Assembly: GCA_044375695.1 (NCBI GenBank)
Contig: JBILMG010000003.1
Location: forward strand, 1-48,408
Length of the DNA stretch: 48,408 bases
From: DATDYW01 sp044375695
GTDB taxonomy: Bacteria; Patescibacteriota; Minisyncoccia; Phycocordibacterales; JAACPR01
Direction: 5' to 3'
The notes beneath the pieces were generated by a model. The model saw only the letters and a program-made list of their open reading frames with translations, had not been told where the DNA came from and did not search any database. Positions 1 through 7,989 of the stretch are shown here, one piece after another. Both the position numbers and the translations under genes were made by a program. Position 1 is the stretch's first letter. Every line of letters begins with the position of its first letter.

Positions 1-1
1 G

Positions 2-1105
2 ACGCTCCTGTCGGCTGAGCCGGCCAAAGTTCCGTCTCGTCTGGCCGCACGCGTGGGCGGGCTCTTTGGTCGCGTCTCGGCCCACGAGAAAATTATTTTC
101 GGTCGGTCGCTCGGCGCCATGATCGAAGCCGGGCTGCCGCTCTCCCGGGCGATCGCCGTCATGGAGCGCCAGAGCCGTAACCCGACCATGAAGAAGGTGC
201 TGCTCGAGGTGGGGGAGGCGGTGCGCCGGGGCGACCCGCTGTCGAAGGCGCTCGCCGCCCGGCCCGACGTCTTCCCGCCAATTTTCGTCTCTATGGTCGG
301 CGCCGGCGAAGAGTCGGGCAAGCTGCGCGAGGCGCTCGACGTCGTCTCCTCTCAGCTCGAGAAGGCCTACCAGCTCTCGAAGAAGGTGAAGGGCGCCATG
401 GTTTACCCGGGCGTAATCATCGGCATCATGCTCTCGGTGGCTGTGCTCCTCTTCATCTTCGTGGTGCCGACGCTCACCAAAATCTTCATTGAGCTTAACG
501 TTGAGCTGCCGGCGACGACCCGGGCGGTCATCTGGCTATCTGATACTCTCCGCGGCAACTCGCTGGCGCTCCTCGGCCTCGTTATCGGCGGCCCGATCGC
601 GGCGACCTACTTCCTGCGCTCTCGCGCCGGGCGCGCGACGTCTGACTGGGCGGCGCTCCACCTGCCGGGGGTCTCCTCCATCGCCAAGGAGGTGAACGCT
701 GCGCGCACGGCGCGCACGCTCGGCTCGCTACTTTCGGCCGGCGTCTCGTACCTCGAGGCCACCCGTATCACCGGCGACGTGCTGCAGAACGGCTACTACA
801 AAGAGGTGATGCGCCGCGTGCAGTCTCAGGTAGAGAAAGGTCAGCCGATCTCCAAGGTGTTCATCGAGGCCGAGAACCTGTACCCGCCGTTCGTGGGCGA
901 AATGGTTTCCGTGGGCGAAGAGACGGGTGAAATTTCTAAGATGCTCGAGAAGGTGGCCGCCTTCTACGAGGACGAGGTGGACCAGAAGACCAAGAACATC
1001 TCGACCATCATTGAGCCGGCCCTCATGGTGGTGGTGGGCGTCGGCGTCGGCATCTTTGCGGTCTCGATGATTTCGCCGATGTACTCGCTGGTCAACGCTA
1101 TTTAG
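2..1105 (+). CDS. pilC: Type IV pilus inner-membrane platform protein PilC (5' end outside window)
   Basis: This is a T2SSF/PilC-family protein, the inner-membrane platform that couples the assembly ATPases to pilin insertion in type IV pili. The frame is open back to the window edge, so the N-terminus is missing; a GTG at 53 is internal rather than the likely start. Two T2SSF repeats are visible: the first around the segment starting FGRSLGAMIEAGLPLSRAI, the second around RTARTLGSLLSAGVSYLEA. Each ends in membrane segments, including a long hydrophobic stretch (about residues 115-140 of the visible part) and one near the C-terminus (VVVGVGVGIFAVSMI). The conserved GEETGEISKMLEK is present. 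Prepilin-like genes at 5578-9414 probably use the same machine. Identification is firm; the start is not determinable here. Confidence 0.93.
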   Translation, partial: TLLSAEPAKVPSRLAARVGGLFGRVSAHEKIIFGRSLGAMIEAGLPLSRAIAVMERQSRNPTMKKVLLEVGEAVRRGDPLSKALAARPDVFPPIFVSMVGAGEESGKLREALDVVSSQLEKAYQLSKKVKGAMVYPGVIIGIMLSVAVLLFIFVVPTLTKIFIELNVELPATTRAVIWLSDTLRGNSLALLGLVIGGPIAATYFLRSRAGRATSDWAALHLPGVSSIAKEVNAARTARTLGSLLSAGVSYLEATRITGDVLQNGYYKEVMRRVQSQVEKGQPISKVFIEAENLYPPFVGEMVSVGEETGEISKMLEKVAAFYEDEVDQKTKNISTIIEPALMVVVGVGVGIFAVSMISPMYSLVNAI

Positions 1106-1123
1106 GCGGCTCTCTGCTTGCGG

Positions 1124-1156
1124 GAAAAGAAAAGCGCCGCCCCCGAGGGGCAGCGC
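1124..1156 (-). terminator. Rho-independent terminator for the reverse-strand Cys-rich gene
   Basis: A 10-bp stem (1134-1143 with 1147-1156, one C-A mismatch) is followed on the minus strand by TTTTCTTTTC (1133-1124). It lies just after the stop of the gene at 1161-1589. Confidence 0.8.
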
Positions 1157-1160
1157 GCAG

Positions 1161-1589
1161 CTAAATGGCGATATCGTTCCCGTGCTCGTCGGTGCGAACC
1201 GCCGCCCCCTGGATGGCGACCAGGTCTTTGTCGCAGAGGCGGCCGAAAGAGGCTTCGCAGCCGCTGCAGCAGATATTGCCGAGGCAAATATCCTGCCCGT
1301 GAATTGCCGAGAAATGCTTCTCGAGCAGGCGGCAGGCGGCGGCGTCGCCGATGACGTCGTGCGCCTCTGCGGCAACGGGGTCGCCGTCGTCCGCGTGGGA
1401 AACGAAGTACCGTCGGCAGGTGTGGCCAACCTTGCGGTGCACGGCTTCGTTGAAGGGGTTCGTTTCCCCGCGGACGAGGCTTAGAACCACGCGCTCGATC
1501 CTGTCGAAAGCGCGGGGGAGGGTGGCTTTTAGGCCGGCGAGGAATCCTTCGGGATGTCCCCAAACTATTTGGGCTGTTTGGCAATTCAT
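1161..1589 (-). CDS. Small Cys-rich protein, function unknown
   Basis: A 142-aa protein that I do not recognise. The C-terminal half has a Cys cluster (CLGNICCSGCEASFGRLCD) plus other Cys and His residues, which would suit metal binding or disulfides. There is no signal peptide or membrane segment. The frame has the high third-position GC of its neighbours and ends at a good terminator, so it is likely real despite open frames on the other strand. It lies about 95 nt downstream of the CooC-like ATPase on the same strand, so the two may be co-transcribed. A metal-related role is inference only. Confidence 0.65.
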   Translation of the reverse strand: MNCQTAQIVWGHPEGFLAGLKATLPRAFDRIERVVLSLVRGETNPFNEAVHRKVGHTCRRYFVSHADDGDPVAAEAHDVIGDAAACRLLEKHFSAIHGQDICLGNICCSGCEASFGRLCDKDLVAIQGAAVRTDEHGNDIAI

Positions 1590-1683
1590 ATCGTATTCGG
1601 TTTTCGGTGTTCTTTTTCTCGGGACGCGTTCGGCGGCCCCAGCGGAGACGTTCTCGACGTCGCCCCTGGGGCAGACGAATGCG

Positions 1684-2526
1684 CTACCGGGCGTCTACGA
1701 AGCTCCGGTGCGCGGCGCGCCAGGCGTGGAGACGCGCGCGGCCATCGGCGCGCGCGGCCTGTCGGCGCAGCGCATCGATCACATTCTGGGCTGCCGCCTT
1801 GGCGTCGCTCGATACGCTTTCCCAGTTAGCCGACCCAACCGCTCGCTCGAACGGGACCTGGCCAATGAGCGGCGCGCCTTCTACCGTCGGAGGTTCGTCT
1901 TCCGGCGCCGCCTTGGTCCAGACCGAGAAGCACGGAATGCCGAAGGCGCCGGCCACCTTCGCCACCTGTCGCGCCACGTCCTGGCTGTTGCGGGTGGATT
2001 CGACCGCGCAGACGATCGCGTCGAGGCCGAGGTGCAGGCCGTAGGTGGCCATGTCTGTTCCCGCCGGAGAATCAACGATGACGTCCCACGGCTCCGCTTC
2101 GTCGAGGTAGGCCAGCAGAATTTTGGCCGGCTTGGCCGAGGCGTGGCTGCATCGTCCGCTCCACAGGTGCTCGTCGCGGTGCTGGCCTAGGGCGACGAGG
2201 AAGATGCCGGGCGAGACGGCGCGGGCGTAGGGCTCAATTACCGGATCGAGGGGTTCGGTGGTGAAGCGAACGTTCTCGTCGGTCTCGAGCACGTCGAGCA
2301 GCTTCGCGTTTTCCGGTAGCCCGAAGCGGCCGTGCACCGCCGCCGCGGCGCCCGAGAGCCAGGGCAGGGAAGCGGCGTCTTCAACGCCGAGGTTGTGAGC
2401 TAGGTCTGCGTTCTGGTCGGCGTCGAAGGCGAGAACCTTTCGGCCGGACGCGGCGAGAGACCTGGCGGCCAGCCAGGAGAGGGTGCTCTTGCCGCTGCCG
2501 CCTTTGCCGACGAAGCCGATTTTCAT
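1684..2526 (-). CDS. CooC/MinD-like P-loop ATPase
   Basis: SIMIBI-class ATPase of the CooC/ParA/MinD group. The start at 2526 is chosen because the protein then begins directly with the deviant Walker A (MKIGFVGKGGSGKS) and clears the intergenic palindrome; an upstream in-frame ATG at 2565 would lie inside it. FDADxN follows at about residue 34, and DSPAGTD (about residue 145) fits the switch II/Walker B region. CooC proteins help insert nickel into carbon monoxide dehydrogenase, but related ATPases serve other metal-insertion or partitioning jobs. No CODH is visible. It is divergent from a Fur-family regulator with a palindrome between them, which suggests metal-linked control. Family sure; substrate unknown. 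Confidence 0.8.
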   Translation of the reverse strand: MKIGFVGKGGSGKSTLSWLAARSLAASGRKVLAFDADQNADLAHNLGVEDAASLPWLSGAAAAVHGRFGLPENAKLLDVLETDENVRFTTEPLDPVIEPYARAVSPGIFLVALGQHRDEHLWSGRCSHASAKPAKILLAYLDEAEPWDVIVDSPAGTDMATYGLHLGLDAIVCAVESTRNSQDVARQVAKVAGAFGIPCFSVWTKAAPEDEPPTVEGAPLIGQVPFERAVGSANWESVSSDAKAAAQNVIDALRRQAARADGRARLHAWRAAHRSFVDAR

Positions 2527-2554
2527 AAGCCGAGGCAGCGTAGCGCGCTCGCGG

Positions 2555-2580
2555 CACAAATGCAACTTTGTCGCATTGTG
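2555..2580. promoter_or_regulatory. Inverted repeat between CooC-like and Fur-family genes
   Basis: Arms CACAAATGC (2555-2563) and GCATTGTG (2573-2580) form an inverted repeat with one extra A. It sits in the divergent promoter region, next to the TAGGGT -10 of the Fur-family gene. A metalloregulator operator, perhaps autoregulatory, is the natural guess. Confidence 0.55.
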
Positions 2581-2593
2581 CTAGGGTAGCGGT

Positions 2594-3019
2594 ATGTCTA
2601 CCTGCAGGGAAGGGCACGATTTTTCCGGGTCGCTCGCGGCGGCTGGCCTGCGCGCAACCCCGCGCCGCTTGGCCGTGCTCGAGGCGCTGCACGAACGCGG
2701 GGCGCTCTCGGCCGACGAGGTGGCCGCCGAATCAGCCGTGCCGATGGATCGCGCGACCGCATACCGCACCGTCGTCGCGCTCGCCGACGCGGGAATCCTC
2801 TCGCCGGCCGGCGGGGAAGCACGCGCCACCCGCTACGAAATTGCGGAGCACCACACGCACGTAGTCACCTGCATTAGCTGCGGCGTTGAGGCTAAGCTCG
2901 ACGGCTGCGGCCTGGAGCAGCTAGACGCGGCCGCGCTGCGGGCGGCCAAAGGTTTCGCGAGCATCGTCGGGCACGCGCTCTCCTGGCGCGGGGTCTGCCG
3001 AAAGTGCGCTAAGCGCTAG
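2594..3019 (+). CDS. Fur-family metal-responsive repressor
   Basis: A 141-aa Fur-superfamily regulator of usual length. The N-terminal winged helix runs from about residue 10 to 85 (LRATPRRLAVLEAL, then MDRATAYRTVVALADAGIL as recognition region). The dimerisation domain carries HHTHVVTCISCG and a C-terminal CRKC, so two CxxC pairs form the structural zinc site. I cannot tell Fur, Zur or PerR type from sequence alone. The start is preceded by TGCTAGGGT ending 6 nt before ATG, implying a nearly leaderless mRNA. It heads a forward cluster with two membrane proteins (3036, 3491) and is divergent from the CooC-like ATPase. Confidence 0.88.
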   Translation: MSTCREGHDFSGSLAAAGLRATPRRLAVLEALHERGALSADEVAAESAVPMDRATAYRTVVALADAGILSPAGGEARATRYEIAEHHTHVVTCISCGVEAKLDGCGLEQLDAAALRAAKGFASIVGHALSWRGVCRKCAKR

Positions 3020-3035
3020 GCGTTAAACTGTCGCC

Positions 3036-3488
3036 GTGAAGACGCCAAAAATCGCTCGAGCTCTCGATTCCAGGCTGATTCGTTTTTTTCGCCACGTGGA
3101 AGAGCCGGTGGCGCGCGGCTCTATCTTCCTCGTCTACTTCTGGTTCGGGGCGCTAAAGGCGCTCGGCCTTTCGCCGGCGTTGGGGGTGGTGCGAGACCTG
3201 CACGTCGCGACCATTCCGTTCGTGCCGTTCGAGGCTTTCTACCTCGCGTTCGCCCTGTTCGAGGTGGCGATTGGCCTCTTGGCGCTCGCGCGCGGCGCCG
3301 AGCGCCTGCTCATCTTGATGGTTCTGGCTCACCTGGCTACCACCATTCTGCCGCTCTTCTTTCTCGTCGAAGGCGTCTGGGCTGGTTTCCTCGTGCCGAC
3401 CCTGACCGGGCAGTACATCGTGAAGAACGCGCTCATCGCGGCTGTCGGCGTCGGCATTGCCGCTCGCCTGCACCCGCTCAAAAAATAG
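3036..3488 (+). CDS. DoxX/YkgB-like small membrane protein
   Basis: A 150-aa protein with about four membrane segments, beginning at a GTG 17 nt after the Fur-family gene. The layout, with an amphipathic basic N-terminus, a WFGALKALGL segment, then paired hydrophobic helices and a C-terminal LTGQYIVKN, resembles the DoxX/YkgB (DUF417) superfamily. Those are quinone- or redox-linked membrane proteins of uncertain function. It is probably in one operon with the Fur-family gene and the YibE/F-like gene 2 nt downstream. Confidence 0.6.
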   Translation: MKTPKIARALDSRLIRFFRHVEEPVARGSIFLVYFWFGALKALGLSPALGVVRDLHVATIPFVPFEAFYLAFALFEVAIGLLALARGAERLLILMVLAHLATTILPLFFLVEGVWAGFLVPTLTGQYIVKNALIAAVGVGIAARLHPLKK

Positions 3489-3490
3489 CC

Positions 3491-4579
3491 GTGACGAAGC
3501 TCGTCTCAATTATCTGGCCGTACCTCGCCGCCGCGACTGTGGCCGGGATTGCCGCTTGGCTGCTGCTCTTGCCGCCAGGAGACTTGGTGCCGGCTACCGT
3601 TTCAAGGGTCGTCTTCACCGAAATGGTAGAGCTCCCGAACCGGGTGCAGGCAATCGGGAGCCAAATCGTCGAGGTCGAGGCTGACGCTGGCCGCCTCATT
3701 AGGATTAACCACGGCGGGGAGCCTCTCGTCGTCGGCGACCGCGTGCTGCTCGAATCAATCGGCGCGGATGCTTACTCGGTCGCCGACCGCGACCGCCGCG
3801 GGGCGCTCGCCGGTACCATCCTCGCCTTCGCCGTAGCCGTCGTCATCTGCGGCGGCGCCCGAGGCGCCAGGTCCCTGATTGCGCTCGCCTTCTCGGTTTT
3901 TGGTTTGGCGCTCGGCTACGCGCCGCTCGTGCTTGCCGGCGCGCCGCCCGTTTTGACCAGCGTGGCCTTCGCGGCAATCGTGCTCTTGCTCGCCATGGCA
4001 ACATCTGGCGGCCTGCGGCGCGAGACCTGGGTGGCGTACCTCTCCACGCTCGTGTCGGTTGTCGCCACCGCCGCCTTCGCCGCCGCCGCTTCGGCCGCGG
4101 CTAGGCTCTCGGGGCAGGGGGATGACGCCGCGCTCTACCTCAACGTCGCGGGGCATAACCTGGATTTTGTGGGCCTTTTCCTAGGGGCGACCATTGTCGG
4201 CGTGGTTGGAATTTTGGACGATGTGGCGGTGACCCAGGTGGCGGTGGTTTCTGATCTGCTCGCCTCGGGCGCCAGCCGCCGCGAATCTTTTCGCCGCGCG
4301 CTCAGCGTTGGCCGCGAGCACGCGGCGTCTCTGGTGAACACGCTGGTCCTGGCCTACGCGGGATCGGCCCTGCCGCTATTTCTCTTGGCGTACGCTGATC
4401 CGTCCCCGTGGGGGGCACTCCTGTCGCGCGAGGTGTTCGCCGCCGAAATCGTGCGATCGGCAGCCGGCACCGCCGGCCTCGCCCTGTGCGTGCCGGTCGC
4501 GACCGCGCTGGCCGTTTGGCTGCTTCGGCCGGGGAAGGGCGCCAAACCTTTCGGGCACGCCTGCGGCCACCGGCACTAG
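3491..4579 (+). CDS. YibE/F-like multi-pass membrane protein
   Basis: A 362-aa integral membrane protein. It starts at GTG, 2 nt after the preceding stop, so translational coupling is likely. It has an N-terminal anchor, a soluble beta-rich part (about residues 40-95), then about seven hydrophobic helices. The segment GATIVGVVGILDDVAVTQ followed by REHAASLVNTLVLAYAGSALPL is typical of the YibE/F family. The last residues (GHACGHRH) are rich in His and Cys and could bind metal, which would suit the Fur-family gene at the head of the operon. The transported or sensed substrate of this family is unknown. Confidence 0.75.
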   Translation: MTKLVSIIWPYLAAATVAGIAAWLLLLPPGDLVPATVSRVVFTEMVELPNRVQAIGSQIVEVEADAGRLIRINHGGEPLVVGDRVLLESIGADAYSVADRDRRGALAGTILAFAVAVVICGGARGARSLIALAFSVFGLALGYAPLVLAGAPPVLTSVAFAAIVLLLAMATSGGLRRETWVAYLSTLVSVVATAAFAAAASAAARLSGQGDDAALYLNVAGHNLDFVGLFLGATIVGVVGILDDVAVTQVAVVSDLLASGASRRESFRRALSVGREHAASLVNTLVLAYAGSALPLFLLAYADPSPWGALLSREVFAAEIVRSAAGTAGLALCVPVATALAVWLLRPGKGAKPFGHACGHRH

Positions 4580-4613
4580 CGCCCGTTGCCCCGCCTAGAC
4601 GCCGGGGGCTAGC

Positions 4614-4650
4614 AAAAAAGAAAACCCCCCGGACTACTGGTCCCAGGGGG
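4614..4650 (-). terminator. Terminator of the 55-aa reverse-strand gene
   Basis: A GC stem (4625-4650) with a nested GGAC/GTCC pair is followed on the minus strand by TTTTCTTTTTT. It overlaps the stop codon of the small gene at 4634-4801 and is the main reason to believe that gene is expressed. Confidence 0.75.
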
Positions 4651-4801
4651 TGAGGTTTCTGCGGGCGGTAATTGGCCTCGCGCCGAAAGACGCGAGCGCC
4701 GCCACATCTTTATGAGCCGCTCGGAGCTGGGCGACGGCGAGCGCCGTCACTGTTTGAGCCTCAGAGGCTCCGGGGACGTGAGAGAAGGATCTGTTTTTCA
4801 T
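4634..4801 (-). CDS. 55-aa protein, unknown
   Basis: A short reverse-strand gene reading MKNRSFSHVPGASEAQTVTA..., ending ...NLTPWDQ. It has high third-position GC like its neighbours. Its stop lies inside a strong minus-strand terminator, and it is divergent from the uracil-DNA glycosylase gene at 4868. The middle is Ala-rich and probably helical. No family is recognised, and no membrane segment is visible. Confidence 0.5.
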   Translation of the reverse strand: MKNRSFSHVPGASEAQTVTALAVAQLRAAHKDVAALASFGARPITARRNLTPWDQ

Positions 4802-4867
4802 AGCTTCTCCGGCACTCTAGCCTTTTTGGGAATGCGGGCAAGCCGAGTCTGGTAAGCTGGGCAGCCT

Positions 4868-5479
4868 ATGGCCACCAAGCTTGAACTGATGAAGTCGGTG
4901 CGCGACGACCTGCTCGTCGGGTCTATCGACGGCGTGGAATTTCCCCTGTTTCAGGAAAGGAAGAAGAACGGCGTGTTCCCGGTAGTGGGCGAGGGTAGCC
5001 ACGACGCCGGGCTCATGTTCATTGGCGAGGCCCCCGGCAAGAACGAGGCGGCGACCGGCCGGCCTTTCTGCGGCGCGTCCGGGCGCATCCTTGATAACGT
5101 CATGGCGCACATTGGCCTCGACCGCAAAACCGCCTACGTCACCAACTTGGTGAAAGATCGCCCAACCAACAACCGCGACCCGCTCCCCGAGGAAATCGCC
5201 GCCTACGCGCCGCTCCTGGATCGGCAGGTGGCCGCGATAGAGCCGACCGTCATCGCCACGCTTGGCCGCTTCTCGATGGCTTACGTCATGGAGAAGTGCG
5301 GCTTGCTCGATGAGCTCCTGCCCATTTCGAAGCTCCACGGCAAAGTCTTTGAGTCGAAGACTCCCTACGCGAAATTTGTGGTGCCGCTCTACCACCCGGC
5401 CGTTGCCGCGTACTCGCCCTCGATGATTGAGGTCTTGAAGAAGGACGCGGAAACGCTCAAGGCGCTGCTCGGCGAGTAA
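4868..5479 (+). CDS. Family 4-like uracil-DNA glycosylase lacking Fe-S cysteines
   Basis: A 203-aa UDG-superfamily protein that removes uracil from DNA. Motifs of families 4/5 are clear: GEAPGKNEAATGRPFCGASG (water-activating and uracil-binding loop), TNLVKDRPTNNRDP, and the C-terminal LYHPAVAAY. Canonical family 4 enzymes hold a 4Fe-4S cluster with four Cys. Here the N-terminal CxxC is gone (the region reads DGVEFPLFQERKK), VVKCRP is VKDRP, and EIAAC is EIAAY, so all four ligands are absent. The fold must be stabilised otherwise. TAAGCT ends 9 nt before ATG, implying a leaderless mRNA. Confidence 0.85.
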   Translation: MATKLELMKSVRDDLLVGSIDGVEFPLFQERKKNGVFPVVGEGSHDAGLMFIGEAPGKNEAATGRPFCGASGRILDNVMAHIGLDRKTAYVTNLVKDRPTNNRDPLPEEIAAYAPLLDRQVAAIEPTVIATLGRFSMAYVMEKCGLLDELLPISKLHGKVFESKTPYAKFVVPLYHPAVAAYSPSMIEVLKKDAETLKALLGE

Positions 5480-5561
5480 AGAGGCGAGCCTTTTCTTCGG
5501 GACTAACTCTCGCGTCAGCGTTCCGTGGATTCGGCGTGCCGCGTCGCGGCCTTTGCCGGGA

Positions 5562-5567
5562 TACAAT
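5562..5567 (+). promoter_or_regulatory. -10 element (TACAAT) of the prepilin operon
   Basis: TACAAT ends 10 nt before the ATG at 5578, so transcription should begin almost at the start codon. This selects ATG 5578 over the upstream in-frame GTG at 5536. Confidence 0.6.
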
Positions 5568-5577
5568 TGGCGACGTA

Positions 5578-7359
5578 ATGCGCCTAAACTCACGCGGCTT
5601 CTCTCTGGTCGAGACGATGTTCGGCATCGCGCTCCTGGTTGCCCTCGGCGGCGGCATCTACGCCGCGTTCACCACCATCGCCAAAGGCGTGCGCCTGGCG
5701 CGCGCCGAGAACGCGGCGCTCGCGCTCGCGAGCGAGCGGCTCGAGATCATTCGCGGCATGGACTACTCCGAGGTCGGCGTGATCGGCGGCCTGCCGGCCG
5801 GCCCTATCCCGCGCGTCGAGACGGTCGACCGCGGCATTCCGTTCAAGGTGACCACCACCATTCGCTCGATCGATCTCCCGTTCGACGGCACCATTAGCGG
5901 CCTTCCCAAGGACACCGCGCCGGCCGACCAGAAGCTGGTTGAGGTAGCGGTGACATGCGACGCGTGCCGCGCCACCTCGACCACCTCAACCCGAATTTCA
6001 CCGGCCAGCCTCGAGGTTTCCTCGGGGAAGGGGGCGCTATTCGTGCAGGTGGTTGATTCGGCCGGCCTTCCGGTTGAAGGAGCGGACGTGGTTATCGAGA
6101 GCGTGAACGCCACCACCAGCATCACGATCGAAGACCGAACCGGCCTCGACGGCTTCCTGCGCGTCGTCGACGTGCCGCCGGGAACCGCCGAGTACTCGGT
6201 TTCGGTTTCGAACGGTGACGGCTGGTCAACGGCCAGGACGTACCCGCCCGGCGGGCCTACCAACCCGGTGCCGACGCTGCCGAACGCGAACGTCGTGGCC
6301 GGCCAGGTGACGCAAATCACCCTCTCGATTGACCTGCTCGCCACTCTCGAGGGGCGCTCGCTCAAGGCTACCTGCGAGCCGGTTGGCGGCTTCGACTTCG
6401 ACCTGTATGGGCAGAAAACTATCGGCCTCTCCACCTACAAGTACGATAAGCCGGCGCAGACCAATTCCTCTGGGCTCTTCGGGCCGATCACGCTGGAGTG
6501 GGACCGCTACTCGGCCGAGCCAATCGATACCGCCTGGTCGCTCGCCGGTACCAATCCGCCGCAGCCGTTCATGGTCGAGGCGGGTGCCGAGGCCTACGCG
6601 CAGCTGGTTGTGGCGCCGAGAAGCCCGCGGGCGCTCCTCGTCACGGTGCTCGACGCGGCCACTGACCTGCCAGTTTCAAACGCGCAGGTCACGCTCTCCC
6701 GCACCGGCTGGAGCGCCGTTCGCACAACCGGCCTCGGAGCCGCGAGCCAGACCGACTGGTCCGGGGGGTCTGGGGTGCAGACGGCTACCGATGCGCCAAA
6801 CGGCTTTTCGAGCTCTGACGGAAAAATCGATTTCTCGGGTGCGCCGGGCACCATTCGCCTGACGAGAACCGGCAGCAACTTCAACCTTTCCGGATCGCTG
6901 GTGTCCTCGACCTTCGACACCAGCACCTCGACCACGCTGGCATCTTTTGCCTGGCTGCCCGGCACGCAGCAGAGCGGCACCACCGCCCGGTTTCAGATTG
7001 CCGGCCTCCAGACCGTGACGGCCACCTCGACGTGGAACTTCGTTGGGCCAAACGGCACCGCGGCCACATTCTTCACCACTCCCGGCCAGGCGCTGCCGGC
7101 GTCGCTTCAGGGCAACCGGTACTTTAGGTACAAGGCGTACCTCTCGACGACCAACAACAAGCGCACCCCCTCTATCTCCGACGTTTTCTTCACCTACACG
7201 CTCGAGTGCGCCCCGGCTGGCCAGGCCTACTTCTCGGGGCTCACCTCGAGCACGGCGTACACTGTGGGTGTTTCCGCGACCGGCTACCAGACGGCTACGC
7301 TCACCAACCGAAGCGTTACCGCAGACTGGCAAGAGCTGACGGTTAAACTATCGAAATGA
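5578..7359 (+). CDS. Prepilin-like protein with large ectodomain
   Basis: A 593-aa protein starting with a class III prepilin signal: short basic leader MRLNSRG, cleavage before FSLVE, then a hydrophobic helix (METMFGIALLVALGGGIYAAF region). PilD-like peptidase would cut after Gly7. The remainder is a very large beta-rich exported part, Ser/Thr/Gly-rich, with two carboxypeptidase-regulatory-like or Ig-like stretches (for example VQVVDSAGLPVEGADVVIE and LVTVLDAATDLPVSNAQVTL). Typical minor pilins have 150-200 residues, so this looks like a surface-exposed or tip subunit. It overlaps the next gene by 4 nt (ATGA). A role in adhesion is inference. Confidence 0.82.
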   Translation: MRLNSRGFSLVETMFGIALLVALGGGIYAAFTTIAKGVRLARAENAALALASERLEIIRGMDYSEVGVIGGLPAGPIPRVETVDRGIPFKVTTTIRSIDLPFDGTISGLPKDTAPADQKLVEVAVTCDACRATSTTSTRISPASLEVSSGKGALFVQVVDSAGLPVEGADVVIESVNATTSITIEDRTGLDGFLRVVDVPPGTAEYSVSVSNGDGWSTARTYPPGGPTNPVPTLPNANVVAGQVTQITLSIDLLATLEGRSLKATCEPVGGFDFDLYGQKTIGLSTYKYDKPAQTNSSGLFGPITLEWDRYSAEPIDTAWSLAGTNPPQPFMVEAGAEAYAQLVVAPRSPRALLVTVLDAATDLPVSNAQVTLSRTGWSAVRTTGLGAASQTDWSGGSGVQTATDAPNGFSSSDGKIDFSGAPGTIRLTRTGSNFNLSGSLVSSTFDTSTSTTLASFAWLPGTQQSGTTARFQIAGLQTVTATSTWNFVGPNGTAATFFTTPGQALPASLQGNRYFRYKAYLSTTNNKRTPSISDVFFTYTLECAPAGQAYFSGLTSSTAYTVGVSATGYQTATLTNRSVTADWQELTVKLSK

Positions 7360-7988
7360 CGAGCGCCTTCCGAAAGCAAAGAGGACGTCGGGGATTCACC
7401 TTGATTGAGGCGACCATGACCGCCGGCATCGTGGCCATTGCCGCAATTGGGGTAGGGCTTCTGGCGCGCGACGTTTTCTCGCTCCGCTCCAGCCTCTCCG
7501 GCATGCTCTCGACCCAGGCGAGCGCCTCGAGGATTCTGAGGCCGTTCGCCGGCGATGTTCGATCGGCGCAGGCGTCGGAAACCGGCGCTTTCGCGGTGGC
7601 GCAGGCGGCAACCTCGTCGCTGACCGTCTACTCGGACACGGACCACGACGGCGCGGTCGAGCGCGTGCGCTACTTCGTCGACGGCGGTGCCTTCCGCCGC
7701 GCGGTCAGCGAGCCCTCCGGAAATCCGGCCACGTACGGGCCGGCTGCCACCAGCACCCTCGTCGAAGGCGTCGTCGCCTCGAGCACCGTTTTCATCTACT
7801 ACCCGCACGGCTACGACGGTACCGCGTCCACCTCGCCGCTCGCGTTCCCGGTCTCTCCGGTCGACGTCCGCGCCGTGCGCATTTGGCTCGAGGTTGACCC
7901 CGACCCCGCGCACGCGCCGGGACCTGTGCCCATGACCACCGCCGCCACTATCCGCAACCTGCGAGGCTCCTCGCTCGACAGCAACTAG
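7356..7988 (+). CDS. Minor prepilin-like protein
   Basis: A 210-aa protein beginning MTSAFRKQRGRRG with cleavage expected before FTLIEATMTAGIVAIAAIG, a canonical prepilin helix with Glu5. The globular part has a VYSDTDHDGAVERVRYFV strand pair and Ser/Thr-rich loops, similar to PulJ/PilW-like minor pseudopilins. The start overlaps the stop of the previous gene (ATGA), and the next gene begins 1 nt after its stop. The three genes therefore form one translationally coupled operon. Confidence 0.82.
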   Translation: MTSAFRKQRGRRGFTLIEATMTAGIVAIAAIGVGLLARDVFSLRSSLSGMLSTQASASRILRPFAGDVRSAQASETGAFAVAQAATSSLTVYSDTDHDGAVERVRYFVDGGAFRRAVSEPSGNPATYGPAATSTLVEGVVASSTVFIYYPHGYDGTASTSPLAFPVSPVDVRAVRIWLEVDPDPAHAPGPVPMTTAATIRNLRGSSLDSN

Positions 7989-7989
7989 C

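Noticed and set aside
5536..5577. GTG 5536 as the start of the prepilin gene
   Set aside because: It would add 14 residues before a normal short prepilin leader, and the -10 at 5562 lies downstream of it.
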